Shown here: piece after piece, positions 26,827 through 35,392 of the stretch
Position numbering within the stretch: the first letter of the stretch is position 1
Layout of the letters: each line of letters starts with the position of its first letter
DNA from: Tessaracoccus defluvii
GTDB lineage: Bacteria > Actinomycetota > Actinomycetes > Propionibacteriales > Propionibacteriaceae
DNA length: 64,000 bases
Assembly (NCBI RefSeq): GCF_014489575.1
Contig: NZ_CP060789.1
Span: 2,108,001-2,172,000 of the forward strand
Reading direction: 5' to 3'
Made by a program: the position numbers and the translations under genes
The notes under the pieces: model-generated
Databases searched by the model: none
What the model saw: only the letters and a program-made list of their open reading frames with translations
Told to the model about the DNA's origin: nothing

Positions 26827-28380
26827 TCAGGCGGGGAGGACGTCGTAGATGTTGGGCAGGGTGTTGGTCGGCAGCATGGTCACCTTGGTGGCCTTGTCCG
26901 AAGCGACGACGCCCTCGACACGGTAGAACGGCGCGAACCAGGCCTGCTCGACGATGTAGGCGTTCAGCTCCTTGATGATCTCGGAGCGACGGTCGTCGGC
27001 GGCGACGCGGTACTCGTCGAGCATGGCGGCGACCGTGGGATCGGCGTAGCCGAACGGGTTGAAGACCGCATCCTCGGCGATCATGAACTGCGTCAGCTGC
27101 CAGTCCGGGTTCTGCTCGAGGGCCATGAAGCAGGCGGACCACTTGGGCGCCAGCAGGTCGGCGATGAAGTTCGTGCCCGGGTCCTCGTGCTTGACCCGGA
27201 TGCCGATCTCGCCGAGCGCCTGCGCGATCAGGGCGTAGACGGTGGTGCCCAACGCCGTCGAGCTCGGCATCGTGATGTCGAAGCCGTCGGCGTAGCCGGC
27301 CTCGGTCATCAGCTGCTTGGCCTTGGCCACGTCGTAGGGGTAGCGCTCGTCGAGGCCGTCGTCATAGGCGGCCGACGTCGTCGGGAACACCTGCCCGGTG
27401 ACCGTGCCGAAGCCGAGCGCGACGGCCTGCAGCAGCGCGGGGCGGTCGATGGCGTGGTTGATGGCCTGCCGGACCTTGACCTCCCCCATCGGCGCGGACT
27501 GGGTGCCGGCTCGGTCGAGCAGGAGGAGGCCCTGGAAGTCGAGCTCGTTCTTGTTCAGCGTCCAGCCGGCGGACGCCGCCTGGTCGAACGTGTCGGCGAC
27601 GGCGAGCTTGGCGTAGTTGAGTTCGCCCGCGCGGACGGCGTTGAGCATCGAGGTCGGGTCTTGGAAGACGCGCATGACGATCTTGTCGTAGTGCTGCACG
27701 TCGGCGTTCCAGTACCCCTCGCGCGCCACGAACGTGTAGCTGGTGCCGGTGACGGTTGCGGCGACGTCGAGCGTGTAGGGGCCGGAGCCGACGGGATTGG
27801 TGGGCAGGTCCTCGTTGCCGACGGCCTTGGGGCTCATGACGAGGCCGGCGGTGCGGGTCAGGTAGTTGAGGAAGGCCGGGTCGGGGGCGGTGAAGGTGAC
27901 GATAACCGTGGTGGCGTCGGGCGCGGTGATGGCGTCGACGTTGCGCATGTAGCCGGCGTCGGGGCCCGTGCCGTCCTTGAAGCGATTCATGCTGAGCGCC
28001 ACGGCGGCGGCGTCCAGCTTCTCGCCGTCGGAGAACGTGACGCCCTCGCGGATCTTCAGCGTCAGCGTGGTCTGCGGCTCGTCGTAGGTGAACTCAGTGG
28101 CCAGGTACGGGTCGATGGTGCCCTCGGGGGTAGCGAGCAGCAGCGTGTCGTAGACGGCCTGGTAGAAGGGAAGCCGGTTGCCCCACTCAGCCATCGACGG
28201 ATCGAACGAGGTGGGGGCGGTGATCAGCCCCATGACGAGCTGCGCGCCACGGCCACCTCCGCCCGTTCCTCCACCGGTCGGGGTGCTGCCCCCACTGCCC
28301 TCACCGCTGCAGGCGGTCAGGCCGATGGCGCCCGCCCCGACGGCTGCGACGCCCAGCTTCATGAAGTCTCTGCGGATCAT
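26827..28380 (-). CDS. Opp-family solute-binding lipoprotein (likely oligosaccharide-binding)
   Basis: This 517-residue family 5 solute-binding protein has twin arginines near the start (MIRRDFMKLGVAAVGAGAIG) and a lipobox LTAC, so it is exported and lipidated. A Gly/Ser/Thr linker follows. The fold markers include FSDGEKLDAAAVALSMNRFK, LPTNPVGSGPYTL and KVRQAINHAIDRPAL. In family members next to glycosidases the ligand is often a beta-glucan or xylan oligosaccharide. The seven-gene operon here (binding protein, permease, permease/ATPase, ATPase, GH1, GH3, GH43) supports that reading. Expression probably depends on the divergent TetR protein. Confidence 0.87.
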   Translation of the reverse strand: MIRRDFMKLGVAAVGAGAIGLTACSGEGSGGSTPTGGGTGGGGRGAQLVMGLITAPTSFDPSMAEWGNRLPFYQAVYDTLLLATPEGTIDPYLATEFTYDEPQTTLTLKIREGVTFSDGEKLDAAAVALSMNRFKDGTGPDAGYMRNVDAITAPDATTVIVTFTAPDPAFLNYLTRTAGLVMSPKAVGNEDLPTNPVGSGPYTLDVAATVTGTSYTFVAREGYWNADVQHYDKIVMRVFQDPTSMLNAVRAGELNYAKLAVADTFDQAASAGWTLNKNELDFQGLLLLDRAGTQSAPMGEVKVRQAINHAIDRPALLQAVALGFGTVTGQVFPTTSAAYDDGLDERYPYDVAKAKQLMTEAGYADGFDITMPSSTALGTTVYALIAQALGEIGIRVKHEDPGTNFIADLLAPKWSACFMALEQNPDWQLTQFMIAEDAVFNPFGYADPTVAAMLDEYRVAADDRRSEIIKELNAYIVEQAWFAPFYRVEGVVASDKATKVTMLPTNTLPNIYDVLPA

Positions 28381-28440
28381 CCTTGGTCCCTTTCACAGTG
28401 GCGTCGCTCCCTATTGCGCTGCCAGTGGAGGCAAAGCTAA

Positions 28441-28472
28441 CACGAAAACCAACCACGCGCTAGGTTTTCATG
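28441..28472. promoter_or_regulatory. Inverted repeat operator between oppA and the TetR gene
   Basis: GAAAACC (28444-28450) and GGTTTTC (28463-28469) form a perfect seven-base inverted repeat with 12 bases between. Extending outward, CACGAAAACC and GGTTTTCATG match at nine of ten positions. It is the only strong dyad in the 139-base divergent gap and is the likely binding site of the adjacent TetR-family regulator. Confidence 0.55.
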
Positions 28473-28519
28473 TGCGAGAATCTCATCGACGCAACCGCCC
28501 CGAGCAGAGGAGCCCGAAG

Positions 28520-29218
28520 ATGATGCCTTTTGCGCCGGTCGTCGCAGCCGACGAGGAGCAAGGCCCGCGCGGCCGCTACAAGAAGACGGCCAGGACGCGG
28601 GAGCGGATCCTCGACGCCGCACTGGAGGTGTTCGGGGAGAACGGGTTCGAGTCGGGCTCCCTGCGCCAGGTCGCCGAGCGGGCGGGCATCAGCCAGGCCG
28701 GCCTGCTGCACCACTACCCCAGCAAGGTCGCCCTGCTGTCGGCGGTCATCGAGCGCCGCGACGAGCGCGCGAGCGTCACCTCGCTGGCGCATTCGCCGGG
28801 TGCGCACCAGATCCGCGGCGTCCTCGACTTCGCCCGCGCGAGCGCCGAGCTTCCCTTCGAGATCGATCTGTTCGCCGTGCTGTCCGCCGAGGCGACCCGC
28901 CCCGACCACCCCGCCAACGCCTACATGCGCCGTCGGTACGCGTGGGTCTCCGACGTCTTCGAGCGCACGTTCGAGGCGATGGCCGCGGCGGGGCAGCTCC
29001 GCGACGGCGTCGACCCGATGGTCTCCGTGAGCCAGTTCATCGCCCTGTGGGACGGGCTGCAGATCCAGTGGCTGCTGCGGGTCGGGGATGTCAACATCGC
29101 CGACCGGCTGGAGCTGTTCATGAACCAGCTGCTCGTGCGCCCGCTCGCGGAACTGCTGGCTGAGTCGCCTGACGCGCCGGCCACGGTCGCGGTCGTCGAC
29201 GGCGCCATCGACAGCTGA
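28520..29218 (+). CDS. TetR-family transcriptional regulator
   Basis: This 232-residue regulator has its helix-turn-helix in the N-terminus: TARTRERILDAALEVFGENG, then SLRQVAERAGISQAGLLHHYPSK. The C-terminal ligand domain is helical. The ATG at 28520 (MMPFAPVV) follows AGAGGAGCCCGAAG. It is divergent from the opp-glycosidase operon, with a dyad operator between them, so it likely represses that operon and itself until an oligosaccharide or related inducer binds. The final codons and stop lie in the first copy of a 31-bp tandem repeat. Confidence 0.88.
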   Translation: MMPFAPVVAADEEQGPRGRYKKTARTRERILDAALEVFGENGFESGSLRQVAERAGISQAGLLHHYPSKVALLSAVIERRDERASVTSLAHSPGAHQIRGVLDFARASAELPFEIDLFAVLSAEATRPDHPANAYMRRRYAWVSDVFERTFEAMAAAGQLRDGVDPMVSVSQFIALWDGLQIQWLLRVGDVNIADRLELFMNQLLVRPLAELLAESPDAPATVAVVDGAIDS

Positions 29219-29323
29219 GAGCGTCCTCGACGGCGCCGTCGACTGCTGAGAGCGTCCTCGACGGCGCCATCGACTGCTGAGAGCGTCCTCGACGGCGCCA
29301 TCGACTGCTGAGAGCGTCCTCGA
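29190..29323. repeat. 31-bp tandem repeat (four copies plus partial) spanning the TetR 3' end
   Basis: Copies begin at 29190, 29221, 29252 and 29283, with a partial copy from 29314. Each has the core gcgtcctcgacggcgcca and ends ctgaga. The first, slightly diverged copy holds the last codons and stop of the TetR gene. The others lie beyond the stop. Confidence 0.9.
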
Positions 29324-29367
29324 CCCCGAGAGCGCGACCGTATGAAACCGCCAGACCCGGGTCCCGC

Positions 29368-29460
29368 GTGCATAAATCTGGCTTCGGCGAGCATTCGGCT
29401 GGCTCAAGCCGCCGCTACGGCGATATGCACACAGCGGCCGCTCAGCGGAGATTCGTGCAC
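29368..29460. repeat. 93-bp interspersed repeat, copy 1
   Basis: The unit starts gtgcataaat and ends attcgtgcac, which are imperfect inverted ends. It contains an internal hairpin core cgccgctacggcg and the motif atatgcacacagcgg. Related copies lie at 29544-29636 and 29736-29828, all exactly 93 bases long. The spacers between copies are GC-rich and different. Confidence 0.9.
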
Positions 29461-29543
29461 AGGGACTGCGATGCGGACACCCGCGCCAGCAACCCGTCGG
29501 GCCGGACACACGTCCGGCCGCCCGGGCACGACCCTGCCCCTCC

Positions 29544-29636
29544 GTGCATAAATCTGGCTGCGCCGAGCATTCTGCTGGCCCAAGACGCCGCTACGGCGAT
29601 ATGCACACAGCGGCGGCCCAGCGGAGATTCATGCAC
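29544..29636. repeat. 93-bp interspersed repeat, copy 2
   Basis: Same unit as 29368-29460. Here the ends gtgcataaatc and gattcatgcac match as an inverted repeat at ten of eleven positions. Between this copy and the next are four short direct repeats built on gcacaaccctgcccctcc. Confidence 0.9.
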
Positions 29637-29735
29637 AGGGACGGCGATTCGGGCCCCCCGCGCGCCCACACCGCGTGCACAACCCTGCCCCCTCCGGGCA
29701 CAGCCCTGCCCCTCCGAGCACAACCCTGCCCCTCC

Positions 29736-29828
29736 GTGCATAAAACTGGCCCCACCGAGCATTCTGCTGGCCCAAGACGCCGCTACGGCGATATGCACAC
29801 AGCGGCGGCTCAGCGGAGATTCGTGCAC
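29736..29828. repeat. 93-bp interspersed repeat, copy 3
   Basis: Third copy of the 93-bp unit, starting gtgcataaaact and ending attcgtgcac, just upstream of the hairpin after the copB-like gene. The interval 29324-29735 otherwise holds no gene that I would support. Confidence 0.9.
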
Positions 29829-29848
29829 GGGGGCACAGACAAGGACGG

Positions 29849-29885
29849 GGAGCCGGTCGGCTAGCACAGCTCGCCGGCCGGCTCC
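29849..29885 (-). terminator. Hairpin downstream of the CopB-like ATPase
   Basis: GGAGCCGGTCGGC (29849-29861) pairs with GCCGGCCGGCTCC (29873-29885) with one G-T wobble, giving a 13-bp stem and an 11-base loop. It sits immediately after the minus-strand stop at 29890. Confidence 0.65.
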
Positions 29886-29889
29886 GTTT

Positions 29890-32078
29890 CTATCCCCGGC
29901 CCCTGCCCGGGGTGAGATCGAGGCGCCGCAGCAACTGCGCGTTGAGCGCGACGACGACTGTCGAGACCGACATCAGGATCGCACCGACGCTCATCGGCAG
30001 CACGAACCCGATCGGCGCCAGCACACCCGCCGCGAGCGGCACGGAGATCAGGTTGTACCCGGCCGCCCACCACAGGTTCTGCTTCATCTTCCGGTACGCG
30101 GCCCTGCTCAGCTCGATGACGGAGGTCACGGAGCGCGGGTCGGACGACGCGAGGATTACGCCCGCAGACGCGATCGCCACGTCGGTTCCGGCACCGATCG
30201 CGATGCCGACGTCCGCCGTCGCCAGGGCGGGGGCGTCGTTGACGCCGTCGCCCACCATCGCGACGGTGCGCCCCTCGGCCTGCAGCTCGGCGACCTTGGA
30301 CGCCTTGTCCTCGGGCCTGACCCCGGCGAACACCCGGTCGATGCCGAGTTCGGCCGCCACCGCGTCTGCCACGTCCCGGGCGTCACCGGTGATCATGACG
30401 ACGCTCATCCCGGCCGCGTGGAGGGCCTCGACGGCCTCGCGGGACTCGGGGCGGATGGCGTCGGCCACCTTCAGCGCGCCCACCACCCGGTCATCGGCCA
30501 GGACGTGGAGGATGGTCGCCCCCTCGCCGTTCCACTTCTCCGCCCCCACCAGCGCGGAAACGCCGGCCTCCTGCAGCAGGTACGGGCCGCCGACGGCGAT
30601 GCGCCTGCCGTCGACCGTCGCGCGGACGCCGACGGCCGGGGAACTGGAGAATTCGGTGGCCGCCGGCAGCGTGAGGCCCCGGTCGGCCGCGGCCCGGGTG
30701 ATCGCCCTGGCCAGGGGGTGTTCACTGTCGGCCTCGGCGGCCGCGGCCAGCGTGAGCACCCGCTCGTCGTCGAGCCCCTCCGCGCCGACGATGCCGGTGA
30801 CGGCCGGCTCGCCCATGGTGAGCGTGCCGGTCTTGTCGAAGAGGACGGTGTCGACGGTGCGCATCTGCTCGAGCGCCAGCCTGTCCTTGACCAGAACGCC
30901 GCCGCGGGCGGCCCGCTCGGTGGCGATGGACACGACCAGCGGGATCGCCAGACCCAGCGCGTGGGGGCAGGCGATCACCAACACCGTGACCGTCCGCACG
31001 ACGGCCTCGCCCGGCTCCCCCATGAGCGCCCAGACGATCGCCGTGATCACGGCCGCGCCGAGCGCGAACCAGAAGAGCAGCGCGGCGGCCTTGTCGGCGA
31101 TCCGCTGGGCGCGGGAACTGGAGTTCTGGGCGTCGCTGACGAGGCGCCGGATCCCGGCCAGCGCGGTGTCGTCACCCGTGGCGGTGACCTCGACCCGCAG
31201 GCCGGAGTCGGTGGCGACCGTGCCGGCGACGACGTGGTCGCCGACGCCGCGACGCACGGGCTTCGACTCGCCGGTAATCATGGCCTCGTCGACGTGGGCG
31301 GCGCCGTCGACGATGCGGCCGTCCGCGGGGACGGAGGCGCCGGGCCGCACCAGGACGACGTCGCCGACGCGCAGGTCTCCCGGCGCGACGGTGACGACGG
31401 CGTCGCCGTCGACCCGCTCCGCCTCGTCCGGCAGCAGTGCGGCGAGGGAGTCGAGCGCGGAGGTCGTCTGCGCCAGCGAGCGCATCTCGATCCAGTGCCC
31501 GAGCAGCATGATGACGATCAGCAGCGCCAGCTCCCACCAGAAGTCGAGGTGGTGTGGCAGCACGCCCAGCGTCGCACCCCAGGAGGCGACGAAGGCGACG
31601 GTGATCGCCAGTCCGATCAGCAGCATCATGCCCGGCTTGCGGCGGCGCACCTCGTCGACGGCACCGGTCAGGAACGGCCTGCCGCCCCAGAGGTACATGA
31701 CGGTACCGAGGACCGGCGAGACCCCGGTCAGCCAGCCAGCATCGGGGAGGTCGTAGCCCAGGAGGTCGGCGAACATCGGGTTGAGCCCGACGACGGGGAC
31801 CGCCATGGCGAGCATGATCCAGAACAACCGCCGGAACTGGCCGACGTGGTCGCCGTGCCCCGCATGACCACTGTGCCCCGCGTGATCGCCCTGCCCGCAT
31901 GACCACCGTGCCCCGCGTGATTGCCGTGCTCCGCGTGGGGATCGTGTTCGGCGTGCTCCGCGTGGCGCGCGTGCTCCGCGTGATGCGCGTGCCCCGGGGC
32001 GGGGGCGCCGGGAGCGTGCTGATGCATCCCGGCGCCGTCCGTCCCGTGATCCATGACGTGGTCTCGTTCTGCTTCCAT
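29890..32078 (-). CDS. copB: CopB-like copper-exporting P-type ATPase with His-rich N-terminus (one-base frameshift)
   Basis: Repaired, this is a 729-residue P1B ATPase. Residues 1-75 are a histidine-rich tail with repeated HAEH and HAGH steps, a metal-binding region that replaces an HMA domain. The body has the TGESKPV actuator motif, the metal-site CPH in VIACPHALGLAIP, the phosphorylated DKTGTLT, SEHPLAR and VGDGVNDAPAL. CPH marks the CopB-type subclass, reported for Cu2+/Cu+ or silver. One base is missing in the C-run at 31894-31896, which splits the His-rich tail from the body. A CsoR-type box overlaps its promoter, and TAGGCT lies six bases from the ATG at 32078. Confidence 0.88.
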
Positions 32079-32089
32079 ACCGGAAGCCT

Positions 32090-32106
32090 ATACCCCCCAG
32101 GGGTAT
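32090..32106 (-). promoter_or_regulatory. CsoR-type copper operator at the copB promoter
   Basis: ATACCCC, three bases, then GGGGTAT is a dyad typical of CsoR-family repressor sites. Read toward copB it runs directly into TATAGGCT, so a bound repressor would cover the -10 element. No csoR gene is in the window. Confidence 0.7.
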
Positions 32107-32124
32107 TGAGCAAGGGTTCTTGGA

Positions 32125-33741
32125 TCAGTGATTGAGCGCCTCCCCCGCCCCGGCCCCGGTCATCGACCGCATCTCCATCTCGATCGCGAGCTCGCCGTCG
32201 GCCGCCTTCTTGCTGGTGATCGTCCCCAGCCAGCCGGCGAGGAACGCCAGCGGCACCGACACCAGCGCCGGGTTCGTCAGAGGGAACCAGGCGAAGTTGA
32301 CGCCCTCGCCGAGCATCGACGACGCGCTGCCCGAGATCGACGGGCTGAACACGATGAGCACGACCGAGCTGATCAGGCCCGTGTAGATGCTCCACACGGA
32401 GCCGCGGGTGGTGAAGCGGCGCCAGTACAGCGTGTAGAGGATCGACGGCAGGTTGGCCGACGCGGCGACGGCGAACGCGAGCGAGATCAGGAACGCGATG
32501 TTCTGGCCGTTGGCGAGGATGCCACCCAGGATGGCGAGGACGCCGATGACCACTGAGGTGATGCGGGCGACCTTCACCTCCTGCTCCGGGTCGGCCTTGC
32601 CGTCCTTGAGGATCGAGTTGTAGACGTCGTGCGCGAAGGATGCCGACGCCGTGATCGTCAGGCCGGCGACCACCGCGAGGATCGTCGCGAACGCGACACC
32701 CGAGATGATGCCCATGAACACCTCGCCGCCGAGGTGCAGGGCGAGCAGCGGCGCGGCCGAGTTGGCGGCGCCGGGCGCCTCGAGGATCGTCTGCTGGCCG
32801 ACGAGCTTCGCCGCACCCATGCCGAGCACCAGGGTGATGAGGAAGAACGCGCCGACGAGCCCGATCGCCCACACCGCCGAGCGGCGGGCCTCCTTCGCCG
32901 TCGGGACGGTGTAGAAGCGCATCAGCACGTGGGGCAGGCCGGAGGGGCCCGCGACCAAGGCGATGGACAGCGACAGGAACGACAGCTTGGTGAACTCGGT
33001 CTTGCCGTACTGCTGCATGGGCTGCAGCACGTCGACGCCGGTGCCGGTCGCGGGGTCGAGGCCGGCCGCCTGCGCCGACGACAGGAGCGCGGACAGGTTG
33101 AACCCGCTGCCGAACAGCACCAGTGCCGCCATGATCGCGGCGCCGCTGACGAGCAGGACGGCCTTGATCATCTGCACCCAGGTGGTGCCCTTCATGCCGC
33201 CGATGAGCACGTAGGCCACCATCAGCGCGCCGACCAGCCCGATGACGACGCCCTGCATGGTGCGGTCGGACACGCCGAGCAGCAGCGCGACGAGACCGCC
33301 CGCGCCGGCCATCTGTGCCAGCAGGTAGACGAACGAGATGACGAGCGTCGAGGTAGCGGCGGCGGTGCGGACCGGCTTCTGGTTCATCCGGAAGCTCAGC
33401 ACGTCGGCCATCGTGTACTTGCCGGTGTTGCGCAGCGGCTCGGCCACCAGGAACAGCGCGACGATCCAGGCCACGAAGAAGCCCACCGAGTAGAGGAGGC
33501 CGTCGTACCCGTAGAGGGCGATGGCGCCGGTCACGCCCAGGAAGGCGGCCGCGGACAGGTAGTCGCCGGTGATGGCCAGGCCGTTCTGCCTGCCGGAGAA
33601 GGCGCCGCCGCCGGTGTAGAAGTCGGATGCCTTGGACTTCTGGCGGGTGACGGCGATGACGATGCCGAGCGTCGCCGCGACGAAGATCGCGAAGACGGCG
33701 ATGTTGATCGTGGGGTTCCCGTAGGACTCGAGCTGGATCAT
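32125..33741 (-). CDS. actP: Cation/acetate symporter (SSS family, ActP-like)
   Basis: This 538-residue sodium:solute symporter has about 13 hydrophobic segments. SSS markers include SKASDFYTGGGAFSGRQNG, AITGDYLSAAAFLGVTG, GPSGLPHVLMRFYTVP and AKEARRSAVWAIG, all characteristic of ActP-type acetate permeases. The start at 33741 (MIQLESYGNPT) overlaps the DUF485 stop by four bases. The DUF485-actP pair is the standard acetate uptake arrangement. It lies between copB and the Crp/Fnr gene, all on the same strand. Confidence 0.88.
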   Translation of the reverse strand: MIQLESYGNPTINIAVFAIFVAATLGIVIAVTRQKSKASDFYTGGGAFSGRQNGLAITGDYLSAAAFLGVTGAIALYGYDGLLYSVGFFVAWIVALFLVAEPLRNTGKYTMADVLSFRMNQKPVRTAAATSTLVISFVYLLAQMAGAGGLVALLLGVSDRTMQGVVIGLVGALMVAYVLIGGMKGTTWVQMIKAVLLVSGAAIMAALVLFGSGFNLSALLSSAQAAGLDPATGTGVDVLQPMQQYGKTEFTKLSFLSLSIALVAGPSGLPHVLMRFYTVPTAKEARRSAVWAIGLVGAFFLITLVLGMGAAKLVGQQTILEAPGAANSAAPLLALHLGGEVFMGIISGVAFATILAVVAGLTITASASFAHDVYNSILKDGKADPEQEVKVARITSVVIGVLAILGGILANGQNIAFLISLAFAVAASANLPSILYTLYWRRFTTRGSVWSIYTGLISSVVLIVFSPSISGSASSMLGEGVNFAWFPLTNPALVSVPLAFLAGWLGTITSKKAADGELAIEMEMRSMTGAGAGEALNH

Positions 33742-34175
33742 GCGGGCTCCTCCCCGACGAGACGGGCCTTGAGGTCGGCGGCGATGGGGTCGAGACGACG
33801 GGTGGCGTAGCGGACGTAGAGGGCAGTCCACACATACGTGACGGCGAACTGGGCGAGACCGAGCGTCATTCCGACGTTCAGGGATCCAAATAGCGGGGTT
33901 GCCATGGCGTCAGTGGCATAGATGGACAGCACCACGTAGACGAAATACGAAGTCAGCCCAGCAATGGTCATCGGGAAGGCGAATGAACGGAATGCGTGGC
34001 GCAGCTTTGCGTATTCCGGCGTCGCCGCGGCGGCGACGAACTCGCTCGTCGTCGGCTCCGCGGACGGGGTCTTCTGGCGCGGTTCCGGCTGGGCCGGGGT
34101 CGTAGTGGGCAGGTCGGACGGTGTCTTTGACTTGTCGGCCCGGGAATCGGGCTCGTGGTCACGTTCTTGCGTCAT
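33738..34175 (-). CDS. DUF485 inner-membrane protein (YjcH-like)
   Basis: This is a 145-residue protein with a hydrophilic Pro/Thr/Glu-rich N-terminus (about 55 residues, longer than in E. coli YjcH). The DUF485 domain follows: TPEYAKLRHAFRSFAFPMTI, two hydrophobic helices, then YVWTALYVRYATRRLDPIA. It accompanies ActP permeases and may assist their assembly; that role is inferred from conserved neighbourhood. The ATG at 34175 follows GAGGAGCGCCCC. It overlaps actP by four bases. Confidence 0.85.
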   Translation of the reverse strand: MTQERDHEPDSRADKSKTPSDLPTTTPAQPEPRQKTPSAEPTTSEFVAAAATPEYAKLRHAFRSFAFPMTIAGLTSYFVYVVLSIYATDAMATPLFGSLNVGMTLGLAQFAVTYVWTALYVRYATRRLDPIAADLKARLVGEEPA

Positions 34176-34302
34176 GGGGCGCTCCTCACGCGGCCTCCGG
34201 ACCCCCATTGGCCCGGGTGCGATGACGATAAATTACGCGGCCTTCATCTCCAAATCGGCGCGGAATTAAACGAATCAATGGCAATTGGATCGCCACAATT
34301 CA
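34176..34302 (-). promoter_or_regulatory. AT-rich intergenic region between the Crp/Fnr gene and DUF485-actP
   Basis: This 127-base gap is much richer in A/T than its surroundings. It holds the dyad AATTG (34283-34287) and CAATT (34296-34300), and a TAATTT hexamer that may be a -10 for DUF485-actP. A TTGAT half-site (34273-34277, minus strand) lies nearby. A promoter here is likely but its exact elements are uncertain. Confidence 0.35.
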
Positions 34303-34986
34303 TCATCCGGGGGTCGCGGCCTCCTCGAGCGCATCGGCGTCGAGGATGCGGATTCCACGCCGTCCGACGAGTCCGATCGTTCCCGCCGCGGCCAGCGCCG
34401 CGAGGCGCCGGCTGAGTGTCTCGGGCGTCGTGCCCAGGTAGCGGGCGACCTCCTGCTTGGCCATGGGCAGCTCCACGTCGACGGCGCCGTCGACGAAGGT
34501 TCCGGGCAGGTCGAGCAGATAGGCCGCGACGCGGGCCGTGACGTCGCTGGAGGTGACCGCGGCGAGCAGCCGCTCGACGGAGGAGAGCCGGTCGGAGAGG
34601 GTGCGCAGCATCCGCTGGCTGATGTCGGGGTAGTCGCGGAGCAGGGCGGCCAGGTCGGCGTGGTCGAAGACACACATGCGGCTGTCCTCGAGGGCGACGA
34701 CGAGGTCGCAGGGCCGATGCCCGGTGAGGAAGGCGCGCTCGCCGACGACGTCGCCGTCGGTGACGGTGCGCAGGATCTGCTCCTGACCGTTGAGGGACTC
34801 GTGGCTGACCTTGAGGCGGCCGCTGTGCATGACGAGGAGGCGGGAGGTGGGCTGGCCGGGCAGCTGGACGGTGTCGCCGCGGCTCACCTGCATGGGCCGC
34901 GCGAACTTGGCGACGCGCAGCTGCTCGGCGCGGGTGAGGCCGCGGAAGATCGGGACGCGGGTGACACACAGGTCGTCGTCTGCCAT
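34303..34986 (-). CDS. Crp/Fnr-family transcriptional regulator
   Basis: This 227-residue regulator has a cyclic-nucleotide-binding-like beta barrel (residues 10-125) and a C-terminal helix-turn-helix (about 165-215). The recognition helix reads TPETLSRRLAAL, with E189, S192 and R193. These correspond to the FNR residues that read TTGAT half-sites. It has only three cysteines, not the four of an Fe-S FNR, so its signal is unknown. TAGGCT lies seven bases before the ATG at 34986, suggesting leaderless mRNA. It is divergent from copZ, whose promoter has a near-perfect FNR box, so direct control is likely. Confidence 0.88.
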   Translation of the reverse strand: MADDDLCVTRVPIFRGLTRAEQLRVAKFARPMQVSRGDTVQLPGQPTSRLLVMHSGRLKVSHESLNGQEQILRTVTDGDVVGERAFLTGHRPCDLVVALEDSRMCVFDHADLAALLRDYPDISQRMLRTLSDRLSSVERLLAAVTSSDVTARVAAYLLDLPGTFVDGAVDVELPMAKQEVARYLGTTPETLSRRLAALAAAGTIGLVGRRGIRILDADALEEAATPG

Positions 34987-35019
34987 GGCCACGAGCCTAC
35001 TGACCCCTCTGACCGCAAC

Positions 35020-35033
35020 TTGATCCGCGTCAA
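35020..35033 (+). promoter_or_regulatory. FNR-type box in the copZ/ATPase promoter
   Basis: TTGAT-CCGC-GTCAA matches the FNR/ANR consensus TTGAT-N4-ATCAA at nine of ten positions. The likely -10 TACTTT is at 35056-35061, placing the start near 35067 and the box centre near -41. That is the class II activator position. Confidence 0.7.
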
Positions 35034-35100
35034 GGAGTAATCGGACGCCGCTGCCTACTTTGGGGTCATCCACCGGGAATGACAACGAAAGGAACCCGAG

Positions 35101-35340
35101 ATGTCCACCATCGACACCACCGCCACCCACACCACCCTCCGCGCCGAGGGCTTCTCCTGCCCGTCGTGCGTCGAGAAGATCGAGGCCCGCGTCGGCCGCA
35201 TGGACGGCGTCAGCGCCGTCAAGGTCCACTTCGCGTCGGGCCGCATCGAGGTCGACCACGACCCGGCCCGCTCCTCCGTCGAGGATCTCGTCGCCGCCGT
35301 CGCCAAGGCCGGCTACACCGCCGCACCGTCGGCGTTCTGA
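35101..35340 (+). CDS. copZ: Heavy-metal-associated (HMA) domain metallochaperone, CopZ-like
   Basis: This 79-residue protein is essentially one HMA domain. The metal-binding motif GFSCPSCVEKIE is near residues 17-28, and the C-terminal AVAKAGYTA completes the fold. Such proteins carry Cu+ (or Zn2+/Cd2+ in relatives) to a P-type ATPase. CPSC rather than CANC or CAGC makes the metal less certain. AAAGGA precedes the ATG. It is followed after 52 bases by the P-type ATPase, with which it is probably co-transcribed from the FNR-box promoter. Confidence 0.85.
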   Translation: MSTIDTTATHTTLRAEGFSCPSCVEKIEARVGRMDGVSAVKVHFASGRIEVDHDPARSSVEDLVAAVAKAGYTAAPSAF

Positions 35341-35392
35341 CACCCCCTCCCCCGCCCCGCTCGAGGCGGGCCTCCCAGAAAGGTCGATTGAC

